Shown here one piece after another: positions 59,318 to 64,000 of a stretch of DNA of 64,000 nucleotides. A program made the translations under genes and the position numbers. Source of the stretch: Nitrospiraceae bacterium (GTDB lineage Bacteria > Nitrospirota > Nitrospiria > Nitrospirales > Nitrospiraceae). The first letter of the stretch is position 1; each line of letters opens with the position of its first letter. The notes beneath the pieces were generated by a model. The model saw only the letters and a program-made list of their open reading frames with translations, was not told the DNA's origin and searched no databases. The DNA is taken from assembly GCA_919902505.1 (NCBI GenBank), contig CAKKRE010000021.1:43674-107673 (forward strand), written 5' to 3'.

Positions 59318-60286
59318 CTAGTCCTCCACCATCACGTCGGCATGCAAAGCCGATGGATCCGGGAATGGACTCTCGTCGGCAAATTTCACCGCCGCTGCCA
59401 CGATGTCCCCGACCTCCTGCTCAAGCGGTTTGAAGTCGGCTTCCACACAAAGCGCCTGATCCAGGATCTGCTGCTTCAGCAGCACCAGCGGATCTCGCTT
59501 GCGATGTTCCTCGACTTCATCCTTACTCCGGTAATGGCCATGCGAGGGATCGGCCATCGAATGGCCCATGAACCGATAAGTCATCGCCTCAATGAAAAAC
59601 GGCCCATGCCCGGCACGCACCTGATCCACCACCGTCCGCATCAGCGCCCGCACCGCGAGCACATCCATGCCGTCCACACGCTCGGCCATAATGCCGTAGG
59701 AACGCGCCGCCTCCGCCACGTTCTCGTACAACGCCACCGCCCGATGCACCGGCGTGCCCATCCCGTATCGATTATTTTCACAGATGAAGATCACCGGGAG
59801 TTTCCACAAGGCCGCCAGATTGAAGGCTTCATGCGCCTGGCCGCTCGGCACGGCGCCTTCGCCGAAGAAACAGACGGTCACCAGCTCCTGCTTCTGATAC
59901 TTGGTCGCGAAAGCCAACCCTGTGGCCAACGGAATGTGTCCGCCGACGATGGCGTATCCGCCCATGAACCGGTGCGCGAGGTCTACCAGATGCATGGAGC
60001 CGCCCTTGCCCTGACACAACCCCGTCGCTTTACCGAACAGTTCGGCCATCACCTTGCCGGGATCAGAACCTCGAGCCAGACAATGCCCATGGTCGCGATA
60101 GGCGCTGATCGCATAATCGTCCGGCCGCAACGCCGCGATCGCTCCGACGGCAATCGCTTCTTCGCCGATATAGAGATGCAGGAACCCGGCTATTTTGGCG
60201 AGGGCGTACATTTCCGCCGACTTTTCTTCAAACCGGCGGATCAACAACATCTGGCGATAGAGCGAGAGGAGATCTTTTCTATCCAT
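59318..60286 (-). CDS. Pyruvate dehydrogenase E1 alpha subunit
   Basis: ThDP-binding GEGAVPSGQAHEAFNLAALWKLPVIFICENN; YRFMGHSMADP. Confidence 0.93.
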   Translation of the reverse strand: MDRKDLLSLYRQMLLIRRFEEKSAEMYALAKIAGFLHLYIGEEAIAVGAIAALRPDDYAISAYRDHGHCLARGSDPGKVMAELFGKATGLCQGKGGSMHLVDLAHRFMGGYAIVGGHIPLATGLAFATKYQKQELVTVCFFGEGAVPSGQAHEAFNLAALWKLPVIFICENNRYGMGTPVHRAVALYENVAEAARSYGIMAERVDGMDVLAVRALMRTVVDQVRAGHGPFFIEAMTYRFMGHSMADPSHGHYRSKDEVEEHRKRDPLVLLKQQILDQALCVEADFKPLEQEVGDIVAAAVKFADESPFPDPSALHADVMVED

Positions 60287-60411
60287 GCCGGCCATTATGC
60301 ATGCCACGACAAGACGACTCAACCGTGATGTTCGGGAAGCAGATCGCACAGGAAACGAGATCAAGATCAAGAAGGTGGGACCTGATTTGCCAGTCTATCG
60401 TGCGCTCCTTC

Positions 60412-61878
60412 TTAGTTCTCCGCATGCTGGAGGGCCTCGAATGCCGTGGCGACTCTCAGCTGATCCTCCCGTGAGAGTTGATCCAGATCAACCTTCTTGC
60501 CATGTTTGGTCACCAATGAAGTGGAAGAAGTTTCGCCAAGTCCCACTGCCATCATGACGTGGTCCACTTCTTCTCCGTCAATGAGGGGGAACAAACGGGC
60601 AATGGTCGGAGGGATGTTGAAATTGGCATACACAATCAAAACCGAGACTTGGCTGGGAGTGAGCGTCACATTCGCGGTCGCAGTGGAAGAGGCAAAACTC
60701 CCACTTGAGGCGCCGCTCGTGACCGTCACCATGGGGCTGGAGGTTGTTGGTAAATGAACCTGCACTGTGAACAGTGTCGGCACTGGGATATTGCTGGCGG
60801 TCAGGACGACCGGGACCAAACTGCCAGTTCCGACCGGGAGTGTCACATCCGGTGTTGTGGCGGCCCCGATCGGAACCGGCGGCATAGCCACGCCGGCGAT
60901 CGAGGCAATCCGCAAGCTCGGCGCGCTGATCAGCGGGGGCACACTGGCCGCTGTCACCCCGGTCGGGGCGCCAGGCGAGAGACCGGGCGTACTCGTTCCG
61001 GTGAAAGACAATGTGTTGGCCTCGACCCGGATACGGCCACTGTTCGACAAATTGTAAAAACACGACGGCTGGATGCCAGGAGTGGCCTGCAGGGCCCCCG
61101 CACCGAGAATCTGTGGCGCGACCAGGCGAATCGCGCCGCCGCTCCCACTTCCGGCAACCGTATTAAAAGAGCAATTAGCACCGAGCATTCCTCCTTTGCC
61201 GCCGTTTGCCGTCACCGCTCCGTTGATGGTGATTTGGGTTGACGACGCAATCACAATCGCGCCGCCCCCGCCGCCACCGGACCCACCGGCTATCGTCTGT
61301 CCCGACGTAGAATTTGCACGAGTTCCTCCTCCTCCGGACCCGCCGAAGAGTGGGACGAGCGACACAAAGGACAGATCGGCGCCATAGGTGCCATGTCCCT
61401 GTGGAGCATTGTTGCACGTGCTGGACGCACATCCCGGCCCCCCGCCTGGCCCTTGCCCAGTCGTTCCCGAGTCATTGGTCCCTCGCTGCCCTCCATTGCC
61501 CCCTGAAAATCCGCCAGGGCCACCGAGGGCCCCGACGTTCAATGTGGGACCAGTGCTCGACTGAGGCACCCCATCGAACCCATTCACACTCACGGTTCCG
61601 GCAATCGTGACATCGCCTGAGGCCAACAGGGCCGCCGACGTGTTGCTCACATTCGGGGTAAAGGTGAGGGTGACACCGGCGGGAATGTTCACGGTCGTGT
61701 AATTCAAGACCCCGTCCGGCGGCAGGGCGATGGCCGTATTGGAGGTCGGGTTCAGAGCGCCCAACACTCCCGTACTGCCGCTGTTGAACGGCACTTGTGC
61801 CAGGGCCGATGGACTTCCGACCAATCCCCAGACAAGGCAAGATAGAGCAAGGATGATACCGCGTAGATAGCCAGTCAT
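60412..61878 (-). CDS. Secreted Gly-rich hypothetical protein
   Basis: RBS AAGGAGTTGATT before MTGYLRGIILALSCLVW signal peptide; GGSGGGGTRANS / GGSGGGGGGAIVIAS glycine-rich core. Confidence 0.7.
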   Translation of the reverse strand: MTGYLRGIILALSCLVWGLVGSPSALAQVPFNSGSTGVLGALNPTSNTAIALPPDGVLNYTTVNIPAGVTLTFTPNVSNTSAALLASGDVTIAGTVSVNGFDGVPQSSTGPTLNVGALGGPGGFSGGNGGQRGTNDSGTTGQGPGGGPGCASSTCNNAPQGHGTYGADLSFVSLVPLFGGSGGGGTRANSTSGQTIAGGSGGGGGGAIVIASSTQITINGAVTANGGKGGMLGANCSFNTVAGSGSGGAIRLVAPQILGAGALQATPGIQPSCFYNLSNSGRIRVEANTLSFTGTSTPGLSPGAPTGVTAASVPPLISAPSLRIASIAGVAMPPVPIGAATTPDVTLPVGTGSLVPVVLTASNIPVPTLFTVQVHLPTTSSPMVTVTSGASSGSFASSTATANVTLTPSQVSVLIVYANFNIPPTIARLFPLIDGEEVDHVMMAVGLGETSSTSLVTKHGKKVDLDQLSREDQLRVATAFEALQHAEN

Positions 61879-61937
61879 AATCAACTCCTTGTGGCCAGTC
61901 ATCTCAACGCATGCCCAACAACCCTGACGGGCTTCTC

Positions 61938-62837
61938 TCATGGCAACAGCACGCTACCCTTCGCCACACCGAATGACGGACCGGTATGGGGCCCGTCGAG
62001 GAGGACGCTCCCCATGGTCACGCTCGATGACGAACCGGTTGACGGCCCATGGCGAAACACGCTGCCTTTCGCAACCGCCGACGAGGACTGCGCAGGTGTC
62101 ACAGTCACTGTTACGGGTCCACTGGTCGCCGTGCCGCCGAGCGTGTCAATTGAGAAGGTATAGGCTTGCAGTGGCGCAGAAGCCGGGACCGTCACCGTCA
62201 TCGTGATCTCCTGCGGATTATTCCCCTGCACCACCGTGGCCGTGAGATTGGACGGAGCAAACGTGATGGCAGGGGTATTCCCCAAATTAAATCCCCCGAC
62301 CACGAGCTGAACGGTACTCCCTTGCGGGACCCTATTGGGCGTGACGCTCGCAATGACGGGTGGAATCAGCACGGTGAACGCCAGGGAACTGGTGGCGGTC
62401 CCATTCGTATTGGTCACCGTGACAGGACCCGTAGATGCGCCAACCGGCACGTTCACGACCAGACTCGTCCCCGTTGCCGAAAGGACGGTGCCTGCGACAC
62501 CGTTGAACGACACCTGATTGCTCGAAGGCGGAGCAGTAAAGCCGAAGCCTTGAATGGTCACAGCTATGTTCACACGTGCGCTGCCGGGTGCGACGGCAAA
62601 CATCCCCACTCCGCCGCCGCTCGTCGTGAATCGTTGAATGCCGAGGAGGTTGCCGACCTCATCGTAGGTGTAGACTGCAACCTGTCCTTGTCCATCGATC
62701 ACTCCTGCCAGCCGACCCAGCTCATCGTAGAAATATTGGGCGGTGTCGGCAGGTAAAGCCGTCGGCATCAAAAGACTCGCGCAGAGCAGAGTCATCAGGC
62801 CAAATCTCGCTACACTATATGAAGGGAACCTGTTCAT
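61938..62837 (-). CDS. YD-repeat and IPT/TIG-domain secreted protein with C-terminal tandem repeats
   Basis: AQYFYDELGRLAGVIDGQGQVAVYTYDEVGNLLGI; IPT-like PPVIASVTPNRVPQGSTVQLVVGGFNLG. Confidence 0.75.
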   Translation of the reverse strand: MNRFPSYSVARFGLMTLLCASLLMPTALPADTAQYFYDELGRLAGVIDGQGQVAVYTYDEVGNLLGIQRFTTSGGGVGMFAVAPGSARVNIAVTIQGFGFTAPPSSNQVSFNGVAGTVLSATGTSLVVNVPVGASTGPVTVTNTNGTATSSLAFTVLIPPVIASVTPNRVPQGSTVQLVVGGFNLGNTPAITFAPSNLTATVVQGNNPQEITMTVTVPASAPLQAYTFSIDTLGGTATSGPVTVTVTPAQSSSAVAKGSVFRHGPSTGSSSSVTMGSVLLDGPHTGPSFGVAKGSVLLP

Positions 62838-62954
62838 TCGACAGACCTCAACACGCCCACCTTGGTCTTGATGATCTTCTGTTCCGTCGTCATGGTCCTC
62901 ACTCCTTCCGTGAAGGCGAGGACTCTACCGGACTGTCAGATTAAGTTCTAGCTT

Positions 62955-63281
62955 TTACAGATTAAACACGAACAGAAACCATCCAGATGTCATTGCCGCT
63001 GCTAGCGTTGCTAAAATCACGATCAGCATTAGTTTGAAAAATCTCAGCTTCAACTCCTCAAGTTGTGTCCGGTCCGCTTGAGGGTCAAGTTCTCCAAGAG
63101 CTTCCTTCTTGGTTTCCGCATAGCGCAAGTAAATAACAACCAAGACCAGAGGGCCGGTCATGGTGACGTAGATAAATTTTTCGAGCGGGGATGCGCTATT
63201 CGCGCGAAGCACCAAGAGAATCGGCCCGAAAAATATGCTCAAGAGTGCAAGAAAGCCAATATAATTTGTTTTGGTTTCCAT
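62955..63281 (-). CDS. Hypothetical membrane protein (about four TMs), candidate immunity protein
   Basis: Hydrophobic segments at both ends; located immediately downstream of the Rhs C-terminal ORF. Confidence 0.5.
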   Translation of the reverse strand: METKTNYIGFLALLSIFFGPILLVLRANSASPLEKFIYVTMTGPLVLVVIYLRYAETKKEALGELDPQADRTQLEELKLRFFKLMLIVILATLAAAMTSGWFLFVFNL

Positions 63282-63318
63282 ACAGACATCCCGACCTGCT
63301 CCCTTTTTGCAATTCTAC

Positions 63319-63942
63319 TTATGGTCGTCCGATGTTTCCTCCAAGGGCAGAACCAATCGCCGGTAGACCCACTTGAGGGGCGAGACCCAAACCTGCTCCT
63401 ATTGCGTTAGTGACCGCAATTGACAGTGTTTGGCCTGTTGCTGTTATAGCGCCAGCTAGTTGTGCCTGAATTGCAGTTTTAGCTGCTGCTCCCAATCCAC
63501 CTCCCACGGCGGCGCCGACGACCGAGCCTATATTGATTGGCTTGCGCCCAGATAATGTTTGCCCGATGAGGTTACTGAGCCCTGAAGTAATCACCCCGAA
63601 AGCGGCAGGAGGCAAAGGATATCCGACACTGGCAGCAGCACCGGCTAAGATACCGTTAGCGATACCAAAAGTGGTGAGGGTAGCAAACTTCGCGGAGAAA
63701 ACAGGAACCCCTTGAGCAATTGCACCTGTTGCAGCACCGACTCCACCAAATATTGCGCCAGCGATAAGAAAAGGAGGAACCTGCGCAATCTGACCCGATG
63801 GATCACGATAAGAAACAGGATCATTGAGCACGTAGGAGTATTGATTGAGAGTTTGAGAATTTGTTGGAATGGCTAACGCTGGGTCCTCCTGAATAAATCT
63901 GTGATGAAGCGAACTGAGGTATCGTGCCCGATAATAATACAA
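63319..63942 (-). CDS. Rhs core C-terminus with variable hydrophobic C-terminal domain; 5' part outside or disrupted
   Basis: GLYYYRARYLSSLHHRFIQEDPALA...NQYSYVLNDPVSYRDPSGQ Rhs core signature; frame remains open to the right window edge. Confidence 0.75.
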   Translation of the reverse strand: MYYYRARYLSSLHHRFIQEDPALAIPTNSQTLNQYSYVLNDPVSYRDPSGQIAQVPPFLIAGAIFGGVGAATGAIAQGVPVFSAKFATLTTFGIANGILAGAAASVGYPLPPAAFGVITSGLSNLIGQTLSGRKPINIGSVVGAAVGGGLGAAAKTAIQAQLAGAITATGQTLSIAVTNAIGAGLGLAPQVGLPAIGSALGGNIGRP

Positions 63943-64000
63943 ACCTGAGCCTGTTGCACAAACCCATTGACACCTAGGTAATACTATGCATAATAAGCGC

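Noticed and set aside
1-64000. tRNA, rRNA, transposase or integrase genes
   Set aside because: None recognised by reading; a tRNAscan/Infernal search would be needed to exclude small RNAs.

Overview
The window is a GC-rich bacterial chromosome segment. Its gene content resembles Nitrospirota/Nitrospira, but that is an inference from gene content only. Almost all genes are on the minus strand; the long plus-strand ORFs before ~31 kb are mostly antisense shadows. From left to right: (i) 0-9 kb, a c-type cytochrome and sulfur-oxidation block with a SorAB-like sulfite dehydrogenase, a TsdA-like dihaem cytochrome, a Rieske protein and a cytochrome b-cytochrome c fusion; (ii) 9-23 kb, OsmC, Usp, alpha-glucan phosphorylase, a TreT-like glycosyltransferase, an Mla/MCE transporter and GT39; (iii) 22.8-27.3 kb, an RND efflux pump and its adaptor; (iv) 28-36 kb, TSUP, SQR-like, CHASE3, OmpW-like, hemerythrin and Crp/Fnr; (v) 36-51 kb, two SUMF1-type proteins, a cupredoxin-like protein and a 1646-aa multicopper oxidase next to two sigma54 activators, a histidine kinase and a receiver protein; (vi) 51.7-56 kb, a MacA/MacB-permease pair, small unknown genes and a decayed lipoprotein gene; (vii) 56-60 kb, LipA and pyruvate dehydrogenase E2/E1; (viii) 60-64 kb, secreted Gly-rich, YD/IPT and Rhs C-terminal proteins. 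Two signals stand out. The first is the giant multicopper oxidase, whose copper motifs appear in permuted order and which has a candidate sigma54 promoter plus an upstream palindrome. The second is a set of at least six short inverted-repeat families. They repeatedly sit exactly on stop codons of flanking genes, and one inserts in frame inside the RND pump gene.
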